The notes beneath the pieces are model-generated. The model searched no databases. It was not told the origin of the DNA and was given only the letters and a program-made list of their open reading frames with translations. Of a DNA stretch of 64,000 nucleotides, positions 45,226 to 53,779 are shown piece by piece. The DNA comes from Verrucomicrobiales bacterium. Its GTDB lineage: Bacteria; Verrucomicrobiota; Verrucomicrobiia; Verrucomicrobiales; DEV007. Location: positions 1 through 64,000 of the forward strand of contig PAAG01000009.1 in assembly GCA_002698785.1 (NCBI GenBank), given 5' to 3'. The first letter of the stretch is position 1; every line of letters begins with the position of its first letter. Position numbers and translations under genes: made by a program.

Positions 45226-46671
45226 TCAAAAGTCGCGAAATGGTCCGCGCGGCTCGGCAGCTTCCATCTCTGCCATCCAATCATCGAAAGCCTGCTTCAG
45301 CTCCTTCAGTTTTTCAGGGTGACTTTCTGAGAGGTCATTCGATTCAGAGATGTCTTCGGCGAGATTGAACAAACCGCTCTGCTTTTCTCCGTCACCCATG
45401 TAGGTCCACTTCCAGTCTCCCACTCGGGCAGCCTTCAGATCTTTGCGCTTCCAGAACATCGTTGATCGGGGTGACTCTTTCTCTCCTCGAAGGACCGGCC
45501 ACCAATCATATCCATCGAACACAATATCTTCCGGCAGCTCGTGACCAATGGCAGAGGCGAAACTGGGAACCAGTTCCAGGCTGGAAAGGAATGAATCATT
45601 CACCGCTCCTGCGGGCACTTTTCCAGCTGGCCACTTCACAATGCAGGGAACCCGTATGCCGCCTTCCCAGGTCTGGCTCTTGCGACCGCGCAGGGGAGTA
45701 TTGTCCGCTCCTCCCGAGCCTCCATTATCACTGAAGAAAACGACGATCGTATTTTCGGTGAGACCTTTCTTTTCCAGGGTTTCCAGCATCTTCCCGATCG
45801 AATCGTCCATGCAGGTGACTGCGGCACGGTAATCCCGGCGCCGAGCTTCAGGCGTTACGACCTTTGCCGTGCCACCGTATCGGTACTTTTCCACGTCACG
45901 ATATTCCTTCTCAACCGGCGGATACATCTCTTGGTATTTCTCAGGTGCTTGGACTGTGGTGCGAATGGATGGATCGAGAGCCGACGAATTGTGGGGAGCA
46001 TTGAAGGGAACGTAGAGAAAGAAAGGGTCCTTCCCTGCGTGTCGGTCAAGAAACTGCAGCGCTTCCCGTTCGAAGAGGTAGGTGCAGTAGGTGCCTTTGT
46101 CTTCGGTGGTTGGCTCAAGGTTTCGATACATGCTCGGTACGCCGTAGCGCTCGTGCGTGTAGTAATCGATCCCTGTATTCACAAAACCGTAGAAGTCATC
46201 GAAACCTTTGGAGGTGGGCAGAAAGCGCTTCAGAGTCCCAAGGTCCCATTTGCCGTAAAATCCACATTTGTATTCGGCGGGGATAAGTTCGGGAATCAAC
46301 TTCTCCCGGAGATCCATGCCACCGATTCGTTCGAAGGTGACTTCGTATTCTTCAGGAGAATACTTGTGTCCATAATCCGGGGCCTCGTTCCGGATCATGT
46401 CATAAATCCCGTTTCGCTGGGGATAGCGGCCGGTCAAGAGCGAGGCACGGCTCGGCGTGCAGGCCGGCCAGGAAACATAGAAATTGGTCAGTCGAGTTCC
46501 TTCTTTCGCCAATTGATCGAGATGCGGAGTGATGATCCCGTTTCCATGCAGGCCCAGATCATTGTATCCCTGATCGTCGGAAACGATCAGTAGAATGTTA
46601 GGGCGATCATCGGCAAGGGAGAGGGAGGTAAAGCAGGCAAGTGCGAGAAGGGCAAAAAATAGGGATTTCAT
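45226..46671 (-). CDS. Secreted Cys-type sulfatase (S1 family)
   Basis: The 481-residue enzyme has a signal peptide (about 1-20). The formylglycine motif is CTPSR at 71-75, with the maturation sequence 'CTPSRASLLTGRYPQRNG'. The metal-binding aspartates are at 32-33 (SDDQGYND), and 'VVFFSDNGGSGG' supplies later ligands. The usual KWHLG site reads KWDLG. It would hydrolyse sulfate esters from polysaccharides in the periplasm or outside. An anaerobic (AtsB-type) or FGE maturase is required but absent from the window. It overlaps the phosphodiester glycosidase gene by four bases. Confidence 0.92.
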   Translation of the reverse strand: MKSLFFALLALACFTSLSLADDRPNILLIVSDDQGYNDLGLHGNGIITPHLDQLAKEGTRLTNFYVSWPACTPSRASLLTGRYPQRNGIYDMIRNEAPDYGHKYSPEEYEVTFERIGGMDLREKLIPELIPAEYKCGFYGKWDLGTLKRFLPTSKGFDDFYGFVNTGIDYYTHERYGVPSMYRNLEPTTEDKGTYCTYLFEREALQFLDRHAGKDPFFLYVPFNAPHNSSALDPSIRTTVQAPEKYQEMYPPVEKEYRDVEKYRYGGTAKVVTPEARRRDYRAAVTCMDDSIGKMLETLEKKGLTENTIVVFFSDNGGSGGADNTPLRGRKSQTWEGGIRVPCIVKWPAGKVPAGAVNDSFLSSLELVPSFASAIGHELPEDIVFDGYDWWPVLRGEKESPRSTMFWKRKDLKAARVGDWKWTYMGDGEKQSGLFNLAEDISESNDLSESHPEKLKELKQAFDDWMAEMEAAEPRGPFRDF

Positions 46672-47444
46672 GGAGCTGGTTCCTCAACTGGTTCGGTGAT
46701 GGCCAGGATTCCGGCAAACCAGTTGCTCTCTCGAATAGGGGGCGTTTCTCCCTCAATGTAAACATACGAAATGTCGCCATCCAGATAGAGCGCATTTTTG
46801 CAATCCAGCTTGTCGCGGAACAATTCCGCAAAATGATAGAGGTTGCTCTCGCCTGTATCGCGTCCGGACCAGTCCGAGCAGACCAGGATAATCGTTCCAT
46901 CACTGGCTACCCCAACGCCGTTTCTCGTCCGCCTACTGGTCGAACTTGCTTCCAGCACGGGATGAATCGTTCCGTTCTCTACCAGGAGGGGACCCGATTG
47001 TGTGGCCAGCACAGGCTTCTCTCCGGAAGTTGCGTATTTTCCAGATTCCAGAACACCGGCCGTCCCATCTTTTCGGAGAAAGAAGACTCCGTTCGGTTTG
47101 AGGAAAAAATTAGGTGTGAACTGCCCTTCGCGCTCTTTCTTGAAATCATCCAGGTTCAGCTTCGTTACCGTCTTACCTTCCGCGATGTGCAAGCCTGTCG
47201 GGAGAAAGGTGCCCTCGAAGATTCCCGAGTTCATCGCGAACTTTAGCTTCTTTCCTTGCTTAGTGAGCCTCTCCTGAAGTTGAGGGAAGGTGTTCGGTTT
47301 TCCTTTCTTCTCTCCGAGGTAGAGTTCGAGCTTCTCCTTTTTTGGATCGAGACGATACACGAAAAAGTCAGCACCCTGATGAGTGATCGTGTCGGCGTAG
47401 ACAGTAGATGCGAGTAGAAATAAAAGAGCGAGAAAACACTTCAT
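46668..47444 (-). CDS. Phosphodiester glycosidase (NAGPA/DUF2233 family), secreted
   Basis: The 258-residue protein has a signal peptide (about 1-18). Family markers are 'FAMNSGIFEGTFLPTGLHIA', 'PNGVFFLRKDGTAGVLESG', 'TRNGVGVASDGTIILV' and 'CKNALYLDGDISYVYIEG', resembling the phosphodiester glycosidase (uncovering-enzyme-like) fold. Bacterial members cleave glycosyl phosphodiesters. ATGA overlap with the downstream sulfatase shows co-expression, suggesting joint action on a sulfated or phosphodiester-linked glycan. A short hairpin precedes its start. Confidence 0.85.
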   Translation of the reverse strand: MKCFLALLFLLASTVYADTITHQGADFFVYRLDPKKEKLELYLGEKKGKPNTFPQLQERLTKQGKKLKFAMNSGIFEGTFLPTGLHIAEGKTVTKLNLDDFKKEREGQFTPNFFLKPNGVFFLRKDGTAGVLESGKYATSGEKPVLATQSGPLLVENGTIHPVLEASSTSRRTRNGVGVASDGTIILVCSDWSGRDTGESNLYHFAELFRDKLDCKNALYLDGDISYVYIEGETPPIRESNWFAGILAITEPVEEPAP

Positions 47445-47455
47445 GCCAGAAATAC

Positions 47456-47502
47456 GACGCCAGGGGGAGGCGTCTTTCAGTATACTGGTCAGGATAACCA
47501 GT
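47456..47502 (-). terminator. Tandem hairpins between TPR gene and phosphodiester glycosidase gene
   Basis: GACGCC (47456-47461) pairs with GGCGTC (47469-47474), and ACTGGT (47484-47489) with ACCAGT (47497-47502). Neither is followed by a strong U-tract in the minus-strand direction, although the first is followed by GTATTTC. They may end the TonB operon transcript or shape the leader of the next gene. Confidence 0.35.
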
Positions 47503-47533
47503 CCATTCTACTGAGGACAAGAAGATACAGAAC

Positions 47534-48916
47534 TCAATCTGCGAGCTCCCGCACCGCATCAAGATACCGTCGCACACTATCAGACGGATCGAGACGGTTG
47601 GCCTTCTCCAGATGCGCGATAGCATCGGCATATTCAGCATTGGCTACCAGAAGCTTGCCATGCGCGAGGTGGGCGGCCGCAGCGTGATCGGGAAGTCTTT
47701 CTGCCTGCTCCAGCAGCATTTCCGCAACTTCTCGCTGGCCTCCTTCGCTCTTGAAGCGCGCGAGTAAGATCAGTGCCTGTCCGTCGAGCGGTTCCCGTTC
47801 CAACCAGGCTTCAATCATTTCAGCCCCTTTGCCAGCGTTACCAGTCTCCAGTTCGATCAGGGCTCGATTCCTGACCAGGCTGGATTCAACTTCAGTGCCT
47901 AAAGAGCCGGATTCCAACTGCTCTTTGTAAACGGAGCTCACGTCGATCGCTTCCGAAACTTCTTTCGCTTCCGGCCAGTGTTGGCGGTTTGTTAGATAGG
48001 TGATCGCCTCTACCGCATCGGGCAGCGGAACGGCTCCGAGTATGGCTTCGCGGTAGCGGCTTAGTGCCAAGTCGGGAAGATCGTTCTGAAGATAGAGGTG
48101 GCCCAGCGAGAGAACGATGCTCGGGGAAAGCTCACCCGTTCTTCGCCACACTTCCAGATTCGAAATCGCTCGCAGTGGCTTCTCCATCGCTACCCATGCG
48201 TCGGACTGAATCAACCATGGCGTCATCTCAGAGGGGTTCGCATCGATCAGTTCTTGCAGGACGGCAGACGCTTCCGCGGGCTTCTCAAGAGAGAGAAGCG
48301 CCTGTGCCTCTCCCATGATCCACTCTCGCTGATTCGGCTGTGAAAGGCGAGCAAGCTGATACGCATTGAGAGAGGCCTGTGGGTGTTCTTTCACGGCATG
48401 GCAATATCCGAGGAGCCCCATCGTCAAGCCGTCGTGAGAGCCGAGTTCCATCGCTCGAATCAGGTGGGTTTGTGCCTCTTCAATTTTCTCCTGGCGAATC
48501 AGGGCAATAGCAAGGTTTCGATGCACATCACGGAAATTGGGGAACTGCTCCAGTGCTTTCTGAAACGTCTCGATAGCCTCTTCGAGTTTGCCATCTTCAA
48601 ACTGTAGGCTGGCGAGCATCGACAGCATGGCGGGGCTCTCTTCGAGAAGAGAGGATTCAGTCAGAGTTGTGATCGCCTTCTCCCGGTCCTTCTCGGCCAT
48701 CGCCTTTCCTGCTTCCCCGAGATAATGCTCCTCATCGACGGTGATCCGCGGCTCGATTCGGGAATCAATACCGTAGCTCGCAGTAAGAGCCTTGAGGAAC
48801 CCTTCGCTTTCCCAGAGGGAATCAATGGGCAGCGGCTTGACCTCGGTATCCGCAGACACCTTGGCTCCGAAGATAAGAATAGAAGAGAGTAAGATGTGAA
48901 AAGTAAACCGCATCAT
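47534..48916 (-). CDS. Exported TPR protein of the TonB operon
   Basis: The 460-residue protein has a signal peptide (about 1-22). At least seven TPR-like helical pairs are visible, for example 'PAMLSMLASLQFEDGKLEEA', 'FRDVHRNLAIALIRQEKIEE', 'PSIVLSLGHLYLQNDLPDLA' and 'HAAAAHLAHGKLLVANAEYA'. It overlaps the tonB gene by four bases. In Vibrio TonB2 loci a TPR protein likewise follows tonB and supports TonB-dependent outer-membrane transport; the same periplasmic accessory role is inferred here. Confidence 0.85.
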   Translation of the reverse strand: MMRFTFHILLSSILIFGAKVSADTEVKPLPIDSLWESEGFLKALTASYGIDSRIEPRITVDEEHYLGEAGKAMAEKDREKAITTLTESSLLEESPAMLSMLASLQFEDGKLEEAIETFQKALEQFPNFRDVHRNLAIALIRQEKIEEAQTHLIRAMELGSHDGLTMGLLGYCHAVKEHPQASLNAYQLARLSQPNQREWIMGEAQALLSLEKPAEASAVLQELIDANPSEMTPWLIQSDAWVAMEKPLRAISNLEVWRRTGELSPSIVLSLGHLYLQNDLPDLALSRYREAILGAVPLPDAVEAITYLTNRQHWPEAKEVSEAIDVSSVYKEQLESGSLGTEVESSLVRNRALIELETGNAGKGAEMIEAWLEREPLDGQALILLARFKSEGGQREVAEMLLEQAERLPDHAAAAHLAHGKLLVANAEYADAIAHLEKANRLDPSDSVRRYLDAVRELAD

Positions 48917-49554
48917 TGGCTGAAACTAAGAGGCAGCTGAAAATTACTTTGAACGGCTCGACCGTCCTTCTTTGGGGAAGTAAACCGTGCTCGATTCATG
49001 AAAGAATAGGCAAGCTCGGTGAAATCCGGATGGGGAGTATCAATGATGCGCACGACTCTCGCTTTCCCGGCTGGCGATATCACGACCTCCAGCACCACTT
49101 CTGCTTTTGTGATACCTCGCTTCGCTTGAGACTTCGGATAGGTCACCGTCGGTCGATTCACCAATTGAGGTTTGGAGTCGAGATCCTTCAGGGAAAACAT
49201 CATCTGTTCCCGAGGTGCTTCTTTTTGAGGAGCAAACTCGGTAAACTCCATCCGCATTTCGACATCCCGATCTGGATTCGCTTTGATCGGCGGAGCAATG
49301 GAGTCGAGCTGGATATCCAGTTTAGGCAACTCCGGATTCTGTGGCGGCGGCGGAGGTTCAGCCGGAGGAGGTGGCGGCGGCGCAGGTAGACTCACCGGAT
49401 TGATAGTCTCCATCGATGTAATCGAAAGAGTGTTGTCGGTAGAGCTGCGGACTGCCTTTGTTGCAACGAGAAACAATATCAGACCGACGGTCAATACTGC
49501 CGCAAGTGCGAAGCGCAGTAGCAAACTGACTGGAGAGGGAAGGTGGCTAGTCAT
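48913..49554 (-). CDS. tonB: TonB family energy-transducer protein
   Basis: The 213-residue protein starts at the ATG at 49554, overlapping exbD by eight bases. One N-terminal TM helix lies at about 9-31. A proline-rich spacer ('[20 protein letters not shown]', about 54-74) and a C-terminal TonB fold ('[20 protein letters not shown]', '[20 protein letters not shown]', '[12 protein letters not shown]') follow. It couples the ExbB/ExbD proton channel to outer-membrane TonB-dependent receptors, none of which is encoded in this window. Confidence 0.93.
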   Translation of the reverse strand: MTSHLPSPVSLLLRFALAAVLTVGLILFLVATKAVRSSTDNTLSITSMETINPVSLPAPPPPPPAEPPPPPQNPELPKLDIQLDSIAPPIKANPDRDVEMRMEFTEFAPQKEAPREQMMFSLKDLDSKPQLVNRPTVTYPKSQAKRGITKAEVVLEVVISPAGKARVVRIIDTPHPDFTELAYSFMNRARFTSPKKDGRAVQSNFQLPLSFSQ

Positions 49555-49960
49555 TGATCGTGGATACGTAGACTTTTTCCGCACCTGCCAGTTTGGCCTC
49601 ATCGAGCACGGCAACGGTTGTTTCGGTAGGGGATTCGCTGTCTGCCTGTATGATCACAGGCATTGGCTCTTGTCGGATCAAACGGGCTACAGTAGAGCGA
49701 ACGCCAGCGATCCCGATTTCGCGTCCGCCATAGAAAACTTGTCCAGCAGAGGTCACTCCGACCAGGATGCTGTTTTTCTCGAGATCCTGCTGAGTCGCCG
49801 CGCGAGGCTTGTCGATTTCAACCCCGGTCTCCTCAACGAAGACGGTCGTGACGATAAAGAAAATCAGAAGGATAAACACGACATCGATCAGGGGAGAAAT
49901 ATTGATCTCTCCCGTCGCTGTCGGAGCTGTCTCACCAAATCGTTGAAATCTTCTCGCCAT
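49547..49960 (-). CDS. exbD: ExbD/TolR family proton-channel component
   Basis: The 137-residue protein has an N-terminal cytoplasmic stretch and one TM helix ('[20 protein letters not shown]', about 21-40) carrying the conserved aspartate of the proton path in LIDVVF. The periplasmic domain follows ('[20 protein letters not shown]', 'KVYVSTIND'). The ATG at 49960 is preferred over a TTG at 49969. It is part of the ExbB-ExbD-TonB inner-membrane motor. Confidence 0.93.
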   Translation of the reverse strand: MARRFQRFGETAPTATGEINISPLIDVVFILLIFFIVTTVFVEETGVEIDKPRAATQQDLEKNSILVGVTSAGQVFYGGREIGIAGVRSTVARLIRQEPMPVIIQADSESPTETTVAVLDEAKLAGAEKVYVSTIND

Positions 49961-49978
49961 ACAATTCAATCTTCGGTC

Positions 49979-50566
49979 TTACGCAGCACGGTGTTGCATC
50001 AGTCGCGCTTCCAGTTTTCGAAACGCCAGCACCAGATGATCGTGTCGGCTCTTAAGTAGTGAACACGCGATGAAAGTAGGAACTCCGATCACCAGACCAG
50101 TTTGCGTGGTGATCAGTGCTTCCGAAATCCCTTGGGAAATCACGTCGATGGGAGCATTGCCAGAACTCGATGACATGCCGTTAAAAGTGGTGCACATGCC
50201 AGTCACGGTTCCGAGCAACCCAATCAACGGTGCTACGCCGATCATGACAAAGGCAAAAGGAAAGCGACGTTCCGGCTTGGAAAACAAGTTCTTCTCGATC
50301 TCTTCCAGGTTCCCTTGTGCGGCACCGTCATCTCCGATTTCAGATTTCAACCGCCCGAGCAGATCTTCGTCGCCAGATTTGCCACGAAGCAGACGGATCC
50401 ATTCTTTAGGCTTCAGGATCGGAGCGCCGGGAAACTGCATGGCATGCCAGAGCGAAACCAACGCGAAGCAAATCCCAAACGCTAAAGCAATCAGCGACCA
50501 GAAAACCCAGCCTCCCTGTTCCGAGAGGTTGCGCACTTCTTCGAAGATAACAGGCAACAGGTTCAT
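49979..50566 (-). CDS. exbB: MotA/TolQ/ExbB family proton-channel protein (short)
   Basis: The 195-residue protein has three TM helices, one near 18-40 and two in the C-terminal half ('FAFVMIGVAPLIGLLGTVTG', 'ALITTQTGLVIGVPTFIACS'), with the conserved GLLGTVTGM motif. It is the canonical ExbB partner of the downstream ExbD. It overlaps the preceding large TolQ-like gene by four bases (ATGA). Confidence 0.93.
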   Translation of the reverse strand: MNLLPVIFEEVRNLSEQGGWVFWSLIALAFGICFALVSLWHAMQFPGAPILKPKEWIRLLRGKSGDEDLLGRLKSEIGDDGAAQGNLEEIEKNLFSKPERRFPFAFVMIGVAPLIGLLGTVTGMCTTFNGMSSSSGNAPIDVISQGISEALITTQTGLVIGVPTFIACSLLKSRHDHLVLAFRKLEARLMQHRAA

Positions 50567-51975
50567 GCCGTGGTCGTTTCACGCGGTTTCGGTTTAGACT
50601 GTGGTGAATTCGGCTCATCCACATCGATACCATTCAGAAAGGCAAGGCTTGTCATCTCCATGGTATTCTTGATGCCCTGCACCTTGCGCGATAGCAGCGC
50701 ATGCAGGATCAAGGCAGGAATGGCGACGATCAAACCAAACTCGGTCGTGACAAGAGCTTCGGAAATACCGGAGGCGAGAGACTTGGCATCTCCCGTTCCA
50801 AAAATATTGATCAGGCGGAATGTCTCAATCATTCCTGTCACTGTTCCCAGCAGGCCGAGAAGAGGAGCAGTCGCTGCCGCAATAGCGATGAATGGAAGCC
50901 CACGTTGCAGGGGCGGCTGCGCGGCAAGATGCACTTCGTAGAGCGCCTCTTCGAGATCTTCTTTGGATGCTTTACCCGCCAGCTCGACACCGCGAATCAA
51001 AACTCCACCAGCAGGGTGGCGAACATCGGTCGCGAGGGCTTCCGCCTCCTCTTTGTTGCCACCGTTGACGGAAGAAACGATTCGCTGCACGACTCCCGGA
51101 CGAATCTCCCGGATGCGTAGCAACTGAATCCACTTTGCCAGGGCAGAAATCAAAGCCACAGCAGCGAGGAAAAGAATTGGGTAAATCCAGATCCCACCAT
51201 CCTTGATGTGACCGAGCAGAGATGTATCCGTCTCGCTCATCGCGATTGCTGACCCAAGAGTCGGGTCGAAAGTCGCCGAAGCACCCCGTCCGTTTAGGAG
51301 TAGCTCGATCGATTTTTCGTCAGCCGTTCCCTCAAGCACGCGAGACCTAAGGTCGGAATCGGCAGAAACAATACCCGATACACTGTTGTCCTTGCTGAGG
51401 AACCAACCGACAGGACCTGCTTCCGCAAACATCCCTTCATGCACGGCGCCTTCTTCGCCCAGTGCCTCGCCGGGAACAACGGAGATCCGACCGCTCGTTT
51501 CCAGTCGAGAAAGGGCCGAGTCGACCAGTGCCATTCTCCCTGCGAGGGACGAGTCGTTCAGCTCTTTCCGTAACGTTTCATTGGCTGCGAGACTGTTTCC
51601 CGCTTCAAAGTTCTTCCGAAAATCGAATAGCAGACTGTCGATGTAGGAGCGCTCTTCCTTCCAGACTTTGAGGTCTTTCTCTAATTTGGCGAACTCCGTC
51701 TCTACCGCATCCTGACGTGTGCGGGCGATATCTGCCTTCCGTCGCTTTTCTCTCAAAGTAGCCGCGATCTCGTTCGACTCTTTGGAAAGAGCTGGCTTTT
51801 CTTCTGCAATCGACTTGCGGAGCGCAGCCAGTTCATCCAGCGATTCACGCAGGTCTTTGTCGATCGAAGCAATCGACTCACGATACAGTTCTTCAAGATT
51901 CTCCTCTTCCTGGGCAAGTGCAGGAAGTGAGAAAGAAAGGATCAGCAGGAAAAGTATCTGGAAAAAACGATGCAT
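50563..51975 (-). CDS. Large MotA/TolQ/ExbB protein with periplasmic coiled-coil domain (TtpC-like)
   Basis: The 470-residue protein has a signal peptide (about 1-21). A coiled coil (about 25-130) and a periplasmic domain (to about 255) precede the MotA/TolQ/ExbB core with three TM helices ('WIYPILFLAAVALISALAKW', 'IAAATAPLLGLLGTVTGMIE', 'ALVTTEFGLIVAIPALILHA'). This layout and position match TtpC of Vibrio TonB2 systems, which is needed in addition to ExbB2-ExbD2. It abuts the DUF3450 gene by one base and overlaps exbB by four. Confidence 0.9.
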   Translation of the reverse strand: MHRFFQILFLLILSFSLPALAQEEENLEELYRESIASIDKDLRESLDELAALRKSIAEEKPALSKESNEIAATLREKRRKADIARTRQDAVETEFAKLEKDLKVWKEERSYIDSLLFDFRKNFEAGNSLAANETLRKELNDSSLAGRMALVDSALSRLETSGRISVVPGEALGEEGAVHEGMFAEAGPVGWFLSKDNSVSGIVSADSDLRSRVLEGTADEKSIELLLNGRGASATFDPTLGSAIAMSETDTSLLGHIKDGGIWIYPILFLAAVALISALAKWIQLLRIREIRPGVVQRIVSSVNGGNKEEAEALATDVRHPAGGVLIRGVELAGKASKEDLEEALYEVHLAAQPPLQRGLPFIAIAAATAPLLGLLGTVTGMIETFRLINIFGTGDAKSLASGISEALVTTEFGLIVAIPALILHALLSRKVQGIKNTMEMTSLAFLNGIDVDEPNSPQSKPKPRETTTA

Positions 51976-52745
51976 CAGTTCTCCGTCGAGACGTTGGTAA
52001 AGGGCAGTTCCACAAATCCGGGCTGGGCCGTCTTCGTTTGAATTTCAATGGCCCGGCGGACCTTGGAGGCGATCGACTTGTCTGGCGTCCACTTCCATCC
52101 TTCCGATGTCGGAATTCCGGTGCCGGCAAACTTTCCTGACCGATCGACATACCATGCCTGTGAGAGGCCAAGGTAAAGGGTATCGACTTCTCGGTCGGTT
52201 CCGTCGATCTCTCGCAGTTCCGCATCGACCGTGATTGTATTTTCGAAGTTCACATAAGATTGCAACACCACGAGGACGTCGCGAACGCGATTCTGGAGAG
52301 GACGTTCGGGATCGGGGCTCTCAAGGCGAAGCAGAGCCTCTTCGACCTGGACCCTCAGGGGTGGGGGAAACCTTGGGATCTCCGCCCTCAGTCTTTCTTC
52401 AAACTGAGCGATGTTTGTCTCGATATCCCGGCGCCAAGTCTTGAGCTCTTGTTCCGTGTCAGAGAATTCGCCACGCTTTTTGTCGATCTCTTCCACACGC
52501 TCTTCGGCGGCTTGGATAAATTCATCCAACTGAGCTGTTTCTTTCTTACGGATTTCGTTCAGCCCCGAGAGGGTCTGCTTCTCCGTTTCCCATTCACTGG
52601 ATTCTTTGGAAATCAGCTGTCGCGTCAGCACCCACTCTTCGACTTTTTTCTGAGCGAGGCTGCCGGGGGACGGCTTGTCATCGGCAGACGCAAGGAGCGT
52701 TGCTGAGAAAAGCAAAGTCAAAAGGAATGGTCGAAAACACATCAT
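51975..52745 (-). CDS. DUF3450 family periplasmic protein, first gene of TonB operon
   Basis: The 256-residue protein has a signal peptide (about 1-22). A long helical coiled coil ('KKVEEWVLTRQLISKESSEW', 'QLDEFIQAAEERVEEIDKKR') precedes a conserved C-terminal region ('DTLYLGLSQAWYVDRSGKFA', 'GWKWTPDKSIASKVRRAIEI'). This matches DUF3450, a family almost always encoded directly upstream of the TtpC-type TolQ/ExbB/ExbD/TonB/TPR genes, as here. The role is presumed to be in motor assembly. Tandem ATGs at 52745 and 52742 are both possible starts. Confidence 0.88.
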   Translation of the reverse strand: MMCFRPFLLTLLFSATLLASADDKPSPGSLAQKKVEEWVLTRQLISKESSEWETEKQTLSGLNEIRKKETAQLDEFIQAAEERVEEIDKKRGEFSDTEQELKTWRRDIETNIAQFEERLRAEIPRFPPPLRVQVEEALLRLESPDPERPLQNRVRDVLVVLQSYVNFENTITVDAELREIDGTDREVDTLYLGLSQAWYVDRSGKFAGTGIPTSEGWKWTPDKSIASKVRRAIEIQTKTAQPGFVELPFTNVSTEN

Positions 52746-52899
52746 GAATGATGGATGGGATAAATAAAAGAAGACAGGCAAAGCTTCCCGGAGGGGAAAT
52801 CTATTCGAGTTCCTCTTTCTGTCTCGAATTAATGATACACAATCTCAATATCAACAAAAAATTCCCGAAATAATCGGCTCGATCTGACACGAAACAACG

Positions 52900-53286
52900 C
52901 TAATTCCGGCACTCCAGAGAGAAATAGTTTCCCTCCGGATCCCTGGAATCAAAGACTTGGACCCCCGGCGCAGGAGACTGAATTTCACCAACCGGAACCT
53001 TTCTGGCCTGCAGCGCCTCCCTTGTTTCCTCCACATTCTCAACGGCAAACACAAATTTTGGCGCGTCCTTGCCGAACGCTTTTTCCCCACCTCCGTGTAG
53101 CGCCAGAGTGCAGGCACCAGTTTGGAATGTCACCCAGAACTGATCGGCATAGGTCTCAAGTCCTGCTGGATAAGCGATCTCAAGGCCCAGCGTGTCTCGA
53201 TAAAATTGAACCTGCGCTTCCATGTCCTGCACATAGAGAATCAACTCATCGAGAGGACCGATCTGGATGGGGGGCAATTCGCTCAT
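52900..53286 (-). CDS. VOC superfamily (glyoxalase/bleomycin-resistance-like) protein
   Basis: The 128-residue cytosolic protein is a paired-beta-alpha-beta-beta-beta VOC fold: 'DELILYVQDMEAQVQFYRDT' (about 13-32), 'TGACTLALHGGGEKAFGKDA', and the end 'VFDSRDPEGNYFSLEC' typical of the family. Metal-ligand candidates are His64 and Glu125. The activity cannot be specified. It stands alone after the TonB operon promoter region. Confidence 0.88.
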   Translation of the reverse strand: MSELPPIQIGPLDELILYVQDMEAQVQFYRDTLGLEIAYPAGLETYADQFWVTFQTGACTLALHGGGEKAFGKDAPKFVFAVENVEETREALQARKVPVGEIQSPAPGVQVFDSRDPEGNYFSLECRN

Positions 53287-53332
53287 TGCCCGCTTGTATG
53301 AAAAATCGACTCGAAAGGGAATCCCGATCTTC

Positions 53333-53779
53333 TCAAACGGCGAGAAATCTCATCTGTTCCTCAGAGACGGTGAGCTCGACTCTATCTCCATAGGAAAGGC
53401 CGGGAACAAACTCTCTCACCCACACCTCCAGAACATCGTCCGGCTGCTCATGTTCCGGTTTTGTATCGGGATGGGGATAATAGATCAGTGCTTCCCGATC
53501 ATTCAGGGTGCAGTCGAAAAATGAGAAGTCCTCAGCTGGCTCAGTCGGGTGCCATCGCAGTGAACGAAAAGTCACCCTCGGGCGAATAATCTCATATCGT
53601 AGCGGCGAGATCGAAACATTCACCGTTGCCCGATGCCAATCACTCAGGTCGAGACCCGCCTTTTGAAAATGCGGGATCTGCATCGCAAGCGTTCCACCCG
53701 GAAACCGTGGATCTTCTTTTCCCCCAGAAGCAACACGGTGCCCTCTGACGACGGTGGCTGTGTATCTGGGCAAAAGCAT
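53333..53779 (-). CDS. Hypothetical cradle-loop-barrel-like protein (distant riboflavin-kinase resemblance)
   Basis: The 148-residue protein starts at the ATG at 53779, overlapping the upstream hydrolase stop by one base (TGATG). No signal peptide is evident. Its order 'RFPGGTLAMQIPHF', then 'VTFRSLRWHPTEPAEDFSFF', then 'VLEVWVREFVPGLSYGDRVE' resembles the layout of CTP-dependent riboflavin kinases (PGTLNV..., then LEVxAPxxLRxxLxLxDGDxVxI). Identity is too low for an assignment by eye, and the kinase residues are not obvious. It is probably co-expressed with the alpha/beta hydrolase. Confidence 0.55.
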   Translation of the reverse strand: MLLPRYTATVVRGHRVASGGKEDPRFPGGTLAMQIPHFQKAGLDLSDWHRATVNVSISPLRYEIIRPRVTFRSLRWHPTEPAEDFSFFDCTLNDREALIYYPHPDTKPEHEQPDDVLEVWVREFVPGLSYGDRVELTVSEEQMRFLAV

